A DNA stretch of 64,000 bases from Rhizobiaceae bacterium. Lineage in GTDB: Bacteria > Pseudomonadota > Alphaproteobacteria > Rhizobiales > Rhizobiaceae. The first letter of the stretch is position 1. The number at the start of each line of letters is the position of its first letter. The notes under the pieces were generated by a model. The model was not told the DNA's origin, did no database searches, and saw nothing but the letters and a program-made list of their open reading frames with translations. The stretch is taken from NCBI GenBank assembly GCA_029212415.1, contig JARGOF010000011.1:1-64000 (forward strand), read 5' to 3'. Shown one piece after another: positions 37,417 to 46,324 of this stretch. Position numbers and translations under genes: made by a program.

Positions 37417-38133
37417 TCAGTACAGGCGCATTGGAACTTGTCCATCCGTTTGCTGCGGGATTTCGAGGCCGATCGACAGGCCTTGCGGCGCGATCGAGGG
37501 CATGATGAGTTTGCGGGAAAGGATCCAATGTTCGTAGGCCAGTTCTTCCGAGCGCTGTTCGTCATGCTGCCGGAAAGCCTCGATCATCTGTAGGTGCTGC
37601 TCACCGGCGATAATCAGATTTCTCTGCAGTGCAGGATTCTTGGCCTGATAATAGGTGTTTGCGATGCGGGCATGGTCAATCAACAACCGTTCATAGCTCG
37701 GCTTGAGGAATTCATTGTCTGCCATTTCGCCAATCAAATGGTGAAACTGATTGTTGTAAATGGCCAGATCGATGGTGGAACCAGCCCTCACGGCTGCCGC
37801 GAATTCCTTCTGAAAAATTTTCAGCTCGCCGATTTGATGCGGTTTTGCATTGCGTGCAGCCAAACGGCCGATGGCGGCATACATCATGGGCGCTGCCAGG
37901 AAAAAATCACGCAAAGTCTTGTGCGACATGGGAGATACACAGGCGCCGCGATTGCTTTCAATGACGAGATATCCCTCGCCGGCCAGATGGCGGAACACAT
38001 CACGCAGAGGCGTACGGGAAATACCGTATTCCCGGCTCAACTGCATTTCATCCAAATTCGCCCCTGGCTCGAGTTCGAGCGTTATGACGCGTCTTTTGAG
38101 ATCCCGGTAAAGGTCTTCCTTGCCACTCTTCAA
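37417..38133 (-). CDS. GntR family regulator with FCD domain
   Basis: The 238-residue protein has an N-terminal winged helix (LDEMQLSREYGISRTPLRDVFRHLAGEGYLVIESNRGACV, about 24-65) and an all-helical FCD ligand domain. The FCD domain has IYNNQFHHLIGEMADNEFL, HARIANTYY and AGEQHLQMIEAF, whose Asp/His residues bind metal and carboxylate ligands. FCD regulators usually control catabolic operons. It is convergent with the dehydrogenase gene and likely regulates the cassette at 33.5-37.4 kb, possibly together with the LysR protein. Confidence 0.9.
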   Translation of the reverse strand: MKSGKEDLYRDLKRRVITLELEPGANLDEMQLSREYGISRTPLRDVFRHLAGEGYLVIESNRGACVSPMSHKTLRDFFLAAPMMYAAIGRLAARNAKPHQIGELKIFQKEFAAAVRAGSTIDLAIYNNQFHHLIGEMADNEFLKPSYERLLIDHARIANTYYQAKNPALQRNLIIAGEQHLQMIEAFRQHDEQRSEELAYEHWILSRKLIMPSIAPQGLSIGLEIPQQTDGQVPMRLY

Positions 38134-38264
38134 ATCACCACCCGATTTGCTGTATGCGTTCGACCGCCCTGTCCTGCAAATAAGCGCGCAATAGACAGAG
38201 ATATTGCCGAGAAGGCAAGCACCATAGCGACATTACACGTTCGGCGAGAGGATTTTGTCTGCGG

Positions 38265-38996
38265 TTACCGACTGCATTCAAAAACGCTTTGCAGCAAGTC
38301 ATTTTTCAAGACAGCGTTGGGGGGACCAAAATCCCGAACCTGTCCCTGGTGCATGACAAGGATGTTATCTGCATACATGGCTGTCAGGTTCAGGTCGTGC
38401 AAAATAGCCAGCACACCGCCGCCGCGTTGGGCAAAGTCCCGGGCAATGTCCAGAATGACCAGCTGATGGCGAATGTCGAGGCTCGATATCGGTTCATCGA
38501 GGAATAGGTAGCGTGGCATCTCATCCACGACGGGATGCCACACCTGACAAAGGACCCGCGCCAATTGGACCCGTTGCTGCTCCCCGCCTGAAAGTTCCTG
38601 ATAGAAGCGTCCGGAAAAGCCCTGCAGATCAACACGCGCCAAAGCTTCCTCGACGATATCGTCCATTTGGCCGCGTGATGCACCCGTGCGTCCTGCCGTC
38701 AGCCCGAGGCGCACTACCTCCCGAATGGTAAAGGGAAATGACAGACTCGAACTTTGCGGCAGAACAGCCCGCATGGCAGCCATTTCCCAGGGCTTCAGCG
38801 CGTTGATTTCCCGGCCATGCACCCGGATTGAACCGCCATAGGGCAGATCGCCGGAAATGGCTTTGAGCAAAGTGGTCTTGCCGCTGCCATTGGGGCCTAT
38901 GATTGCTGTGATCGCACCAGGCAGTGCATTGAATGCAACCCCCGACAGGATCGGTTTTTTGCCGATGTGCACCGAACCGTTCTTGACTTCTATCAT
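38265..38996 (-). CDS. hmuV: Haemin ABC importer ATP-binding protein
   Basis: The 243-residue ATPase has Walker A GPNGSGKTT (34-42), a Q-loop in VLPQSSSLSFPF, signature ELSGGEQQRVQLARVL and Walker B YLFLDEPISSLD. The PQ.S.L.FPFTV-type region and the length are typical of HmuV/FecE-like ATPases of haem and siderophore importers. It is the last gene of hmuPSTUV, 18 bases after hmuU. Confidence 0.94.
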   Translation of the reverse strand: MIEVKNGSVHIGKKPILSGVAFNALPGAITAIIGPNGSGKTTLLKAISGDLPYGGSIRVHGREINALKPWEMAAMRAVLPQSSSLSFPFTIREVVRLGLTAGRTGASRGQMDDIVEEALARVDLQGFSGRFYQELSGGEQQRVQLARVLCQVWHPVVDEMPRYLFLDEPISSLDIRHQLVILDIARDFAQRGGGVLAILHDLNLTAMYADNILVMHQGQVRDFGPPNAVLKNDLLQSVFECSR

Positions 38997-39014
38997 AGCG
39001 CTACAATGGACCTT

Positions 39015-40121
39015 TCAAAGATCGAGAAAACCGCGACGGCTGAGCAGGATCCACAGGAAGAAGGGTGCGCCGACGAGTGCTGTAATGATACCGATGGGCA
39101 ATTCGGCCGGTGCGACAATGGTGCGGGCAATCGCATCTGCGACAAGCAGCAGACTGGCGCCCAGCAAAGCCGATGCAGGCAGCAGATAGCGATGATCCGG
39201 TCCGATCAGCAGGCGCAACAGGTGCGGCACGACAATACCCACAAATCCGATCCCGCCACTGACGGCGACACTGGCGCCGGTTGCGGCAGCCACCACCAGT
39301 ATCGAGCAGGCCTTCAAACCCTGGACAGGAATGCCGATGTGTCGGGCGGTTGCTTCGCCCAGCGTCATGGCGTTCAATCCGCCGGCCAGAAAGGGTACGG
39401 TCAGCAGCACCACAATGATGATTGGTGCGGCTGCCAGAATCTTGACCCATGTGGCCCCCGCAAGCGATCCCATGTTCCAGAAGGTCAGGTCACGCAGCTG
39501 CTGGTCATCGGCCATGAAAATCAGAATACCTGTCAGCGCCAGGGCAAGCGCCCCCAGGGCAATTCCCGCCAGCAACATGGTTGCAACGGAGGTTTTGCCA
39601 TTTTGCGTCGACACCCGGTAGAGCAGCAGGGTCGTGATCAGGGCGCCGGCAAAGGCCGTCAACGGCAGGGCAAAGACACCCAGGAAATCGGCAATGGGCG
39701 CAAGCGTTGAAGACCCCAATACAATCATCGTCACCGCCCCGAGCGCTGCTCCCGATGATACCCCGACAATACCGGGATCGGCCAAAGGGTTGCGAAACAG
39801 GCCCTGCATTGTCGCCCCGCACACGGCAAGGCTCGCCCCGACCAATATGCCAAGAACCATGCGCGGCAGCCTTATGTCATGGATGATGATGGAATCGCGA
39901 ATGCTCAGTTCAATCTCACTGCCGGTCAAAGGCGCTATCCAGAACTGGATAACCGCCAGCAGGGAGGCGTCAGAGGCCCCTGTTGCCAGGCTGAGAACAG
40001 AGGTTACGGCCAGCAGACCGGCAAGCCCGACAAGCGTCAGGCGTGCCTTCAACGACCGGTCACCCATGGTGTTGTCGCGATTTGCAGACAAACGAGTGGC
40101 CGTGGACAGGGTTTGCAGCAT
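39015..40121 (-). CDS. hmuU: Haemin ABC importer permease
   Basis: I take the ATG at 40121; a TTG one codon before is also possible. The 368-residue protein is a FecCD-family permease with about ten hydrophobic segments. It has LRLPRMVLGILVGASLAVCGATMQGLFRNPLADPGIVGVSSGAALGA, the signature region of BtuC/FhuB/HmuU proteins, and ends with an HLLRLLIGPDHRYLLPAS segment. It moves haem across the inner membrane. Confidence 0.94.
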   Translation of the reverse strand: MLQTLSTATRLSANRDNTMGDRSLKARLTLVGLAGLLAVTSVLSLATGASDASLLAVIQFWIAPLTGSEIELSIRDSIIIHDIRLPRMVLGILVGASLAVCGATMQGLFRNPLADPGIVGVSSGAALGAVTMIVLGSSTLAPIADFLGVFALPLTAFAGALITTLLLYRVSTQNGKTSVATMLLAGIALGALALALTGILIFMADDQQLRDLTFWNMGSLAGATWVKILAAAPIIIVVLLTVPFLAGGLNAMTLGEATARHIGIPVQGLKACSILVVAAATGASVAVSGGIGFVGIVVPHLLRLLIGPDHRYLLPASALLGASLLLVADAIARTIVAPAELPIGIITALVGAPFFLWILLSRRGFLDL

Positions 40122-40124
40122 CAA

Positions 40125-41009
40125 TCAGTGTGCCTTGCCGGAGATTGCATTGGAAAGCTCGCGGACAGCCTCGGCGGTTCTGGGGCCGAAGCCGAGCAGA
40201 TAAAGGCTGTTCATCCGCACCACTTTCCCGGCCTTTGCTGCCGGTGTTGATCCCAGTGCGGCATGGGTCAGGACCGAATCATCATCCGTGGAATGATTGC
40301 TGTTGCGATCAATCAGCAAGATCACATCCGGAGCGGCATTTATCACAGCCTCGTCGGAAATCTGTTTGTAGCCGGCGACCCCGGAGATGGCATTTTCGCC
40401 GCCAGCCATTTCAATAATGCCTGCAGCGCTTGTCCCGGTGCCGGCAGCCATGACCTTGCCGCCCTGAAGGCTCAGCACGAAAAGAACGCGACTGGATTGC
40501 CTATGCGAGGCGGCATCTTTCTGGACCGCGTCCAGGTCCGCTTCCACCTGCTGTGCCAGCTGTTCAGCCTTTTCCTCGACCCCCAGGGCTTTGCCGACAA
40601 TGCGGATTTTTTCCACAATACCCGCGCGGTTATAGTTTTCCGGTACGGTGATGATTGTCAGGCCGGACTTTTGCAAAACGTCGAGCGCTTCCGGCGGACC
40701 GGCGCCCTCCAGGGTGAGTATCATTTTCGGATTGACCGAAAGGACGCCTTCCGGAGACAGGGCCCTGATGTAACCGACATCCGGCAATTTGAGGGCTTCG
40801 GGCGGGAACAGGCTGGTGGTGTCCCGGGCAATCAACTGGTCTTCCTCACCCAGCGCGTAAACAATCTCGGTGATGGAGCCGCCTATGGCGACAATTCCGC
40901 CATCAGCAGCAACTGCCCCGGCAGTAAAGGAAAAGCCAAATAGTATTGCGGCAACAGCTGTTGCCCGTACGAGGGTATTTGCTCCGCGCGCAAGCGTTTG
41001 CGTGATCAT
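40125..41009 (-). CDS. hmuT: Periplasmic haemin-binding protein
   Basis: The 294-residue protein has an N-terminal export signal (ATAVAAILFGFSFTAGAVAADG). It also has the class III (TroA/BtuF-like) binding fold landmarks IVAIGGSITEIVYALGEEDQLIARDTTSLFPPEA, DVGYIRALSPEGVLSVNPKMIL and LFVLSLQGGKVMAAGTGTSA. It captures haem in the periplasm and delivers it to HmuUV. GGAG lies six bases before the ATG. The next gene begins within a few bases of its stop. Confidence 0.94.
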   Translation of the reverse strand: MITQTLARGANTLVRATAVAAILFGFSFTAGAVAADGGIVAIGGSITEIVYALGEEDQLIARDTTSLFPPEALKLPDVGYIRALSPEGVLSVNPKMILTLEGAGPPEALDVLQKSGLTIITVPENYNRAGIVEKIRIVGKALGVEEKAEQLAQQVEADLDAVQKDAASHRQSSRVLFVLSLQGGKVMAAGTGTSAAGIIEMAGGENAISGVAGYKQISDEAVINAAPDVILLIDRNSNHSTDDDSVLTHAALGSTPAAKAGKVVRMNSLYLLGFGPRTAEAVRELSNAISGKAH

Positions 41010-41055
41010 GATCGTCTCCAGTGCATATCGATAGCTATGAAATTCAGTTGCCTGC

Positions 41056-42150
41056 TCAGGCCGGTGCGGGCTGCCGCACCTTTGGCAGGCTTTCCATCAC
41101 AAGGCGCCAGTCATCACGCTCAACCTCGCCCTCGTGGCGCTTGCCAAAAAACTGGATGATCAGTTGATGATTCCTGTCGTAGGCTTCCATCGAGGTGACA
41201 TGACCATCCTTGGTCGGTTTGCGAACCGCCCATAGCTCATGGATGTGATCAAGCCGCAGGTGCATGTGAAATTTTGGATCAAGTATATTGATCCAGGGAC
41301 CCATGGGCTTGATGTCGTGGATTGGTCCCGAATGAATCTGAACACAGCCCGGGCTGCTGATAAAACACATGATGGGGATTTCTTCGCTGACCGCCAGATT
41401 CAACATTGCAACGAGGCTGTCGGTTTCAATGCGCCAGGCAAATGTATCGTCGATGGTGGTGACGGCCTGGTGTCTTGTCAGGCCGAATTTACGCAGGATA
41501 CCCATGAACTGGTGAACATCGGTCATGGCCGCCCATCGTTCGCGCAGATCAGCTTTTTCAGCTGCGCTGAGCACAGGCGCGGCAATCACTTCGGTCTCGG
41601 GTGGAACAATCGTTATGCTTTGGGATTGATCCTCACTTTTGAGACTGGCAACCAATCGATCAAATGCATCAACATCAGAAGCCGGTCGCAAGTGAACCTT
41701 GTGGACTGCAACGCCTGCCTCGTTAAAGAACTGCAGGCTGCGTTTGGTGTTTTCACCGTCCGGTTTTTCAACACAAAACCCATGTACCCAGGCCTTGTGA
41801 AAAATGCGCAGGTCGATGTCTTCACCCAGCACAATCGCGCCACGTTCGCTGGTGCGGACTTTGTCATAGACGCCGATTTTTTCATGAACGGCACTCTCAT
41901 TGCGGGTCAGTGCCATGACCTCTCCCAGGGCTTCAAGACTGCTGAGGATTTCGTTGACCCGCGGCTCTATCCTGGTCGCTGTGATGCCGCACCAGGCGGC
42001 CACAAATTGTCCTTCCGAAATTCCCAATTGACTGGCAAGTTCGCGTTCACGCATCTTCGGATTGTCGATCCGCGCCTGCCGTATCGCCTCCGGGGAGGGA
42101 CCCATTGTCGGCATGGATGACTGTTCTGCTAATTCTGCGATGCTGTTCAT
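41056..42150 (-). CDS. hmuS: Haemin-degrading/transfer factor
   Basis: The 364-residue protein has the duplicated HmuS/ChuS fold. Each half starts with a helical DNP.MREREASQLGISEGQFVAAW or ERWAAMTDVHQFMGILRKFGLTRHQA type segment, followed by a beta-sheet. Residues such as His in DLRIFHKAWVHGFC and CVQIHSGPIHDIKPMGPW match the haem pocket region. It receives haem in the cytosol and transfers or degrades it. It follows hmuP by eight bases. Confidence 0.94.
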   Translation of the reverse strand: MNSIAELAEQSSMPTMGPSPEAIRQARIDNPKMRERELASQLGISEGQFVAAWCGITATRIEPRVNEILSSLEALGEVMALTRNESAVHEKIGVYDKVRTSERGAIVLGEDIDLRIFHKAWVHGFCVEKPDGENTKRSLQFFNEAGVAVHKVHLRPASDVDAFDRLVASLKSEDQSQSITIVPPETEVIAAPVLSAAEKADLRERWAAMTDVHQFMGILRKFGLTRHQAVTTIDDTFAWRIETDSLVAMLNLAVSEEIPIMCFISSPGCVQIHSGPIHDIKPMGPWINILDPKFHMHLRLDHIHELWAVRKPTKDGHVTSMEAYDRNHQLIIQFFGKRHEGEVERDDWRLVMESLPKVRQPAPA

Positions 42151-42158
42151 AAAGATAC

Positions 42159-42368
42159 CTATTTGTTCAAAACGAGTTTGCCCTGACGGGTGATTTTAAG
42201 CCTGTAGAACAGACCCTGATGTTCGATGCCCAGTTCTTTTGCACCTTCGAACAGGTCGTCACTTTTCAGAGTTCTGATTCCGGGTTCTCTTGAGGCACTC
42301 GAATCGTCCGCCTGGGGACCATTGGGTTCGAGTGAAATCTTTTCAGTGCTGCTCATCTGTCCTTGCAC
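42159..42368 (-). CDS. hmuP: HemP/HmuP haemin uptake protein
   Basis: The small 69-residue protein ends in the HemP domain: RTLKSDDLFEGAKELGIEHQGLFYRLKITRQGKLVLNK-type residues 32-69, with IxHxGxxYxLRxTxxGKLxLxK spacing. In rhizobia HmuP co-activates the haem receptor gene. The start is a GTG at 42368 preceded by AAAGG; an ATG at 42356 is an alternative. It heads the leftward hmu operon, divergent from the receptor gene. Confidence 0.92.
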   Translation of the reverse strand: MQGQMSSTEKISLEPNGPQADDSSASREPGIRTLKSDDLFEGAKELGIEHQGLFYRLKITRQGKLVLNK

Positions 42369-42447
42369 GCGAAACTGACCTTTCGATATCGTCTTCCAGT
42401 GTTTCTGATTGCTAACTTTCGAGCGTGGAAAAACGCTTCAACTAACT

Positions 42448-42462
42448 TGACATAAACAATCA
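42448..42462. promoter_or_regulatory. Candidate iron-responsive operator (TGA-N9-TCA) in the hmu divergent region
   Basis: The 15-base element TGA-N9-TCA matches the IRO pattern described for RirA in rhizobia. It overlaps a TTGACA (42447-42452) that is a plausible -35 box for the receptor gene, so binding would block it. A second structure, GTCAA-N6-TTGAC (42497-42512), lies downstream. The IRO pattern is short and could occur by chance. Confidence 0.45.
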
Positions 42463-42603
42463 TGTTAATTAGTGAGTGCAATACCGGAGACAAATTGTCA
42501 AGTTTCATTGACTGGCAATTTTCAAAAATCCTCCGCCTCAGTTCAAATCAGCCAGCACGCAATTCTGCCAGCCAGCTCAGCCGATAATTATGGAGAAAAT
42601 CAG

Positions 42604-44715
42604 ATGAGTTTGGTTGGTCACAGAGCAGCGTTGTTGTTGGGAAGTGCTGCATTTATCCTGTCCACCGGCATCGCGGTCGTCATGGCGCAGGACGCGGTAA
42701 ACACCGCAAATGAAGAAGCCAGCAACGCAAGCGAAGAAACCACCAGCGACGTGCAAAAGAAAGGCCGTGCCACGGCCCTTGATCGTCTGGTCGTCGGTGC
42801 AGGCGTTGAAAAGGTGGCCATCGATACGCCGCAGGCCGTTTCAATCGTTGATCAGGCCGATATCGACAATCTTCAGGCGACGGAAATCACCGACATTGTG
42901 GACAATGTTGCAGGGGTCAATGCCACCGGCGGGGCAGGGGCTTTGGGCCAGGGCTTTAACATGCGCGGTATCGGCGGCTCTGAGAGTTCGGCAGAAAAGG
43001 GCCGGATCATCCTGAACGTCGATGGGGTCAACAAGTATTTCGAGCAATACCGGATGGGTGGGATTTTCACCGATCCTGAGCTTTACAAAAAAGTGGAAAT
43101 CCTGCGCGGGCCGGCGTCCTCGACGCTCTATGGCGCCGGGGCGCTTGGCGGCGTCGTCAATTTCACCACCAAGGACGCGTCTGACTTTCTGTCGGATGAT
43201 CTCAACACCGTCGTGCGTTTGAAGGGTGGCTATGAGACCAACGGTGAAAACATGCTCGGCGCGGCGATATTCGCCCACAGGTTCAATGAAAATGCTGAGT
43301 TTCTGTTGTCGGGAAATTATCGCAGAGCCGGCAATTACACCACGGGCGACGGCAGTGAAATGGTCGGCATGGAGATGGATTCACCCAATGGTCTGGCCAA
43401 GGGCACCTTCCATTTCGGTGAAAATCTTGAGCAGGAACTGCGGGTCTCCTATCAGCAGTACACGGCATCGGAAAATGATCAGGAATACAACAAGATCAAT
43501 GGTGGATCCCAGGTCTTCGGCCCGATAGACAAGCGCGTCGTCACCGACAAGACGGCGATCATTGCCTATCAGAACGAGGCGGCTGACAATCCCTTTCTGG
43601 ACCTGAATATTCAGGCCTCCTATTCGGACACATTCAATGATCAGACATTGGTTGGCGGCGGTTCTGCCTACAACAATTCCGACTACGGCTATGAAACCTA
43701 TCAGGTCAATGTGGACAATACGTTTGATTACATCGGCGAGACGTTCGAAAACTATCTGACCGTCGGCAATCAGACGGCCTATCTGATACGCACACGCGAT
43801 GGCTCGGATTCATCCACGCATCCCGAAGGCAACGAATTTCAGTCTGGATTTTTTGTTCAGAACGAATTCATCTGGGATGAGCGGTTGACTGTTATCACCG
43901 GGGCACGGCTTGACTATCAGCTGTTGAATGCCGATGAAAATTCGACCCAGCCTGCAGGTATACCGAATGTCGATGATTTGGCTTTCTCACCGAAAATTGC
44001 CGCCCTTTACAAGGTGACAGATGACTTTTCCGTCTTCGGCTCCATCGCTCATACGGAACGGATGCCGGGCCTCGATGAAATCTATGACAGCGTTTCAGGC
44101 CCGGTCAATTACATGGGGCTGGAAAAGGAAAAATCCAACAATTTCGAGATCGGCTTTGCTCTGTCCGGCTATGATCTCCTCGCCGATGGTGACGGTGTTC
44201 AGCTCAAGACAACGGCCTACTATAATGACATCACAAACCTGATCGAGGACGGAGGACGCATCGCAAGTCCGCGTTTCACCAACACCGGTCATGCTGTTAT
44301 TTACGGTGCAGAAGTCGAACTGTCCTACGATTCGGACGCTTTCTACGCCAATGCCGGATATGCCTTTGCCCGCGGCGAGAACAAATCCGATGGCGGTTCT
44401 CTCAACACCGTAGCACCGGACGAATTCTTCTTCACGCTGGGCAAACGCCTGCCTGAGCATGGCATTAATTTTGGTTGGACCAGTCGTCTTGTCGCCGCCC
44501 AGAACGACACGGTTACCAGGCCAACAACCGCTGCCTTCGATACCCATTCTGCCTATTTCAACTGGGCACCGGTCGAAGGTCCACTCGTCGGTTGGGAGAC
44601 GCAGTTCCGCGTCGATAACATTTTCGACGAACAATACGACGAATATCTCGAAGGCTACCCCAGCAGTGGGCGATCTTTCAAATTCACGCTTGTCAAACAG
44701 TTTGGATGGTCATGA
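42604..44715 (+). CDS. TonB-dependent haem receptor
   Basis: An ATG at 42604 after GGAG gives 703 residues. It has a signal peptide (HRAALLLGSAAFILSTGIAVVMAQD) and a plug domain with QAVSIVDQADI, GAGALGQGFNMRGIGG and EILRGPASSTLYGAGALGGVV. A 22-strand-type barrel ends in GRSFKFTLVKQFGWS. The plug and genomic place identify an outer-membrane receptor energised by TonB. The FRAP/NPNL loop of haem receptors is altered: ERMPGLDEIYD follows His483, and the short loop up to GLEKEKS has no other His. So ligand specificity for haem rests on context. Confidence 0.9.
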   Translation: MSLVGHRAALLLGSAAFILSTGIAVVMAQDAVNTANEEASNASEETTSDVQKKGRATALDRLVVGAGVEKVAIDTPQAVSIVDQADIDNLQATEITDIVDNVAGVNATGGAGALGQGFNMRGIGGSESSAEKGRIILNVDGVNKYFEQYRMGGIFTDPELYKKVEILRGPASSTLYGAGALGGVVNFTTKDASDFLSDDLNTVVRLKGGYETNGENMLGAAIFAHRFNENAEFLLSGNYRRAGNYTTGDGSEMVGMEMDSPNGLAKGTFHFGENLEQELRVSYQQYTASENDQEYNKINGGSQVFGPIDKRVVTDKTAIIAYQNEAADNPFLDLNIQASYSDTFNDQTLVGGGSAYNNSDYGYETYQVNVDNTFDYIGETFENYLTVGNQTAYLIRTRDGSDSSTHPEGNEFQSGFFVQNEFIWDERLTVITGARLDYQLLNADENSTQPAGIPNVDDLAFSPKIAALYKVTDDFSVFGSIAHTERMPGLDEIYDSVSGPVNYMGLEKEKSNNFEIGFALSGYDLLADGDGVQLKTTAYYNDITNLIEDGGRIASPRFTNTGHAVIYGAEVELSYDSDAFYANAGYAFARGENKSDGGSLNTVAPDEFFFTLGKRLPEHGINFGWTSRLVAAQNDTVTRPTTAAFDTHSAYFNWAPVEGPLVGWETQFRVDNIFDEQYDEYLEGYPSSGRSFKFTLVKQFGWS

Positions 44716-45161
44716 AAAAAAGCAAACTACATTTTCCCGCATGCCTTGGATTGGCATTCCTGACATTCTGTGGAGCGGCGGCACCCGCCGCTTCGCAGGA
44801 AGCCGCAGATAAAGGGCAACTGTCACTCGAACTCAACAATCTTGCAGCCACGGATACGGGCTGTCTGGCAACCTTCATGGTCAAGAACGGTTTTGAAAAA
44901 CCTCTGGAGAAAGTGGCTTTCGAAATTGTTTTGTTCGGTAAAACCGGACGGGTTGACCGTATGCTGATCCTCGATTTCAGCTCCTTGACGGTGGGCAAGA
45001 CCCGGGTCCGTCAATTTGAACTGGATGGTGCGTCCTGTCCCGACATATCGCGTGTCCTCGTCAATGACACGGCCAGTTGCGAGGCAGAGGGCCAGCCAAG
45101 CCGCGCATGCTTGCAAGAGCTGAAAACATCAACCCCCCTGTCTGTTGAGTTCGGTACCTGA
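44712..45161 (+). CDS. Small exported protein coupled to the receptor gene
   Basis: The ATG at 44712 overlaps the receptor stop as ATGA and gives 149 residues. It has a signal peptide (KKSKLHFPACLGLAFLTFCGAAAPAASQ). The mature part is beta-rich with Cys residues in DTGCLATF, GASCPDIS, DTASCEAEG and SRACLQEL, so two disulphides are possible in the periplasm. Its position between receptor and exbB genes implies a role in haem uptake, perhaps assisting the receptor. I do not recognise a family with certainty. Confidence 0.82.
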   Translation: MKKSKLHFPACLGLAFLTFCGAAAPAASQEAADKGQLSLELNNLAATDTGCLATFMVKNGFEKPLEKVAFEIVLFGKTGRVDRMLILDFSSLTVGKTRVRQFELDGASCPDISRVLVNDTASCEAEGQPSRACLQELKTSTPLSVEFGT

Positions 45162-45231
45162 TCATTGCTTCGCCAGAGGCCCATCGAAAGTACCGCAAAC
45201 ACTCCGCATGAATGAAACTGGATCCTGATTG

Positions 45232-45942
45232 ATGTTTGATAATCTGTTTTTGACAACAGCCTCGCTGGTAAAGCTGGGCGGTCCCGTCGTAGCAATCCTG
45301 ATGGTCCTGTCCGTCCTGGCTCTTGCGATCATCCTGATGAAACTCTTTCAGTTTGCAGTTCAGAAAGTAGGACGGCGCAATCAGGTGCAACAGGCCTGGA
45401 TGCTCTGGTCGCATGGCGATACGCCCGCCGCTCTTGCCGTCCTTGATCGCGATCGTTCTGCCGTGGCATCCGTATTGGGTGTCGCCATTCGTCTCGGCGC
45501 GCAGGCCGGCGTGCCAAGACACGTCGTCGAAGAAGAAGTCGGGCGTGTTGCTGTCACCCGAATCTATGGTTTGCAAAGGGGGTTGCGTGCGCTGGATGCC
45601 ATTGCACAGATTGCCCCTCTGCTGGGACTTTTCGGCACTGTCATTGGCATGATTGAAGCGTTTCAGACGCTGCAGCAGGCGGGCAATTCCGTTGACCCGT
45701 CGATCCTTGCGGGGGGCATCTGGGTGGCCCTGCTGACGACGGCCACCGGGCTGGCTGTCGCCATGCCGGTCTCGCTGGTTCTGACCTGGTTTGAAAGTCG
45801 CATTGAAAATGAGCGCATCGCCATTGAAACCATGACGACCAAATTGATGTCCCAGCAGAGCATTCTGGCGGCGAAAGCCTCCGAGAATGGCGAAAAGCAG
45901 GTGGTTCAACTCGGGGAACGGATTGGCCATGCCGCTTATTGA
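45232..45942 (+). CDS. exbB: ExbB proton-channel protein
   Basis: The 236-residue MotA/TolQ/ExbB protein begins with a transmembrane helix (LGGPVVAILMVLSVLALAIILM). The family core includes GLRALDAIAQIAPLLGLFGTVIGMIEAFQTLQQAG and ILAGGIWVALLTTATGLAVAMPVSLVL, the two channel helices. With ExbD it converts the proton gradient to movement of TonB. The start ATG at 45232 is preferred to a TTG one codon earlier. Confidence 0.93.
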   Translation: MFDNLFLTTASLVKLGGPVVAILMVLSVLALAIILMKLFQFAVQKVGRRNQVQQAWMLWSHGDTPAALAVLDRDRSAVASVLGVAIRLGAQAGVPRHVVEEEVGRVAVTRIYGLQRGLRALDAIAQIAPLLGLFGTVIGMIEAFQTLQQAGNSVDPSILAGGIWVALLTTATGLAVAMPVSLVLTWFESRIENERIAIETMTTKLMSQQSILAAKASENGEKQVVQLGERIGHAAY

Positions 45943-46321
45943 CCAGCCCATGGTGAGGCGCCGCAGGTTGTCTTTGACGTCGCTGATCGACGTCATTTTT
46001 CTTCTTCTGCTGTTCTTCATGCTGTCATCGACTTTTACCCGATTTGCCGAGGTTGACATTGTCGCCGGACGCGGTGGCCAATCGATGACCGCCGACAATC
46101 TGCCGGACGTTTTTATCCGCCTGGGAAAGGACGGTGACTGGAAGGTCAACGGCGCGGCCTTGAGCGATGTGGACGCCATGCAGGAAATAGCCCGACTGCA
46201 AGAAGCCGGCGCCAAGACAGCCGTTCTGCTGGTTCGCGATGAAGTGACCTCACAGGCTTTGATTGACGCTCTTGAGAATCTGGCAAAAAATACCGAACTG
46301 GCCATATCGGTGGCGGGCTGA
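45929..46321 (+). CDS. exbD: ExbD protein 1 (with proton-pathway Asp)
   Basis: From the ATG at 45929 the protein has 130 residues and overlaps exbB by 14 bases. The single transmembrane segment is preceded by Arg residues (VRRRRLSLTSLIDVIFLLLLFFMLSSTF) and contains Asp21, matching the essential Asp25 of E. coli ExbD. The periplasmic domain (about 45-130) ends in LAKNTELAISVAG. It is the energised partner of ExbB. Confidence 0.92.
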   Translation: MPLIDQPMVRRRRLSLTSLIDVIFLLLLFFMLSSTFTRFAEVDIVAGRGGQSMTADNLPDVFIRLGKDGDWKVNGAALSDVDAMQEIARLQEAGAKTAVLLVRDEVTSQALIDALENLAKNTELAISVAG

Positions 46322-46324
46322 ACC

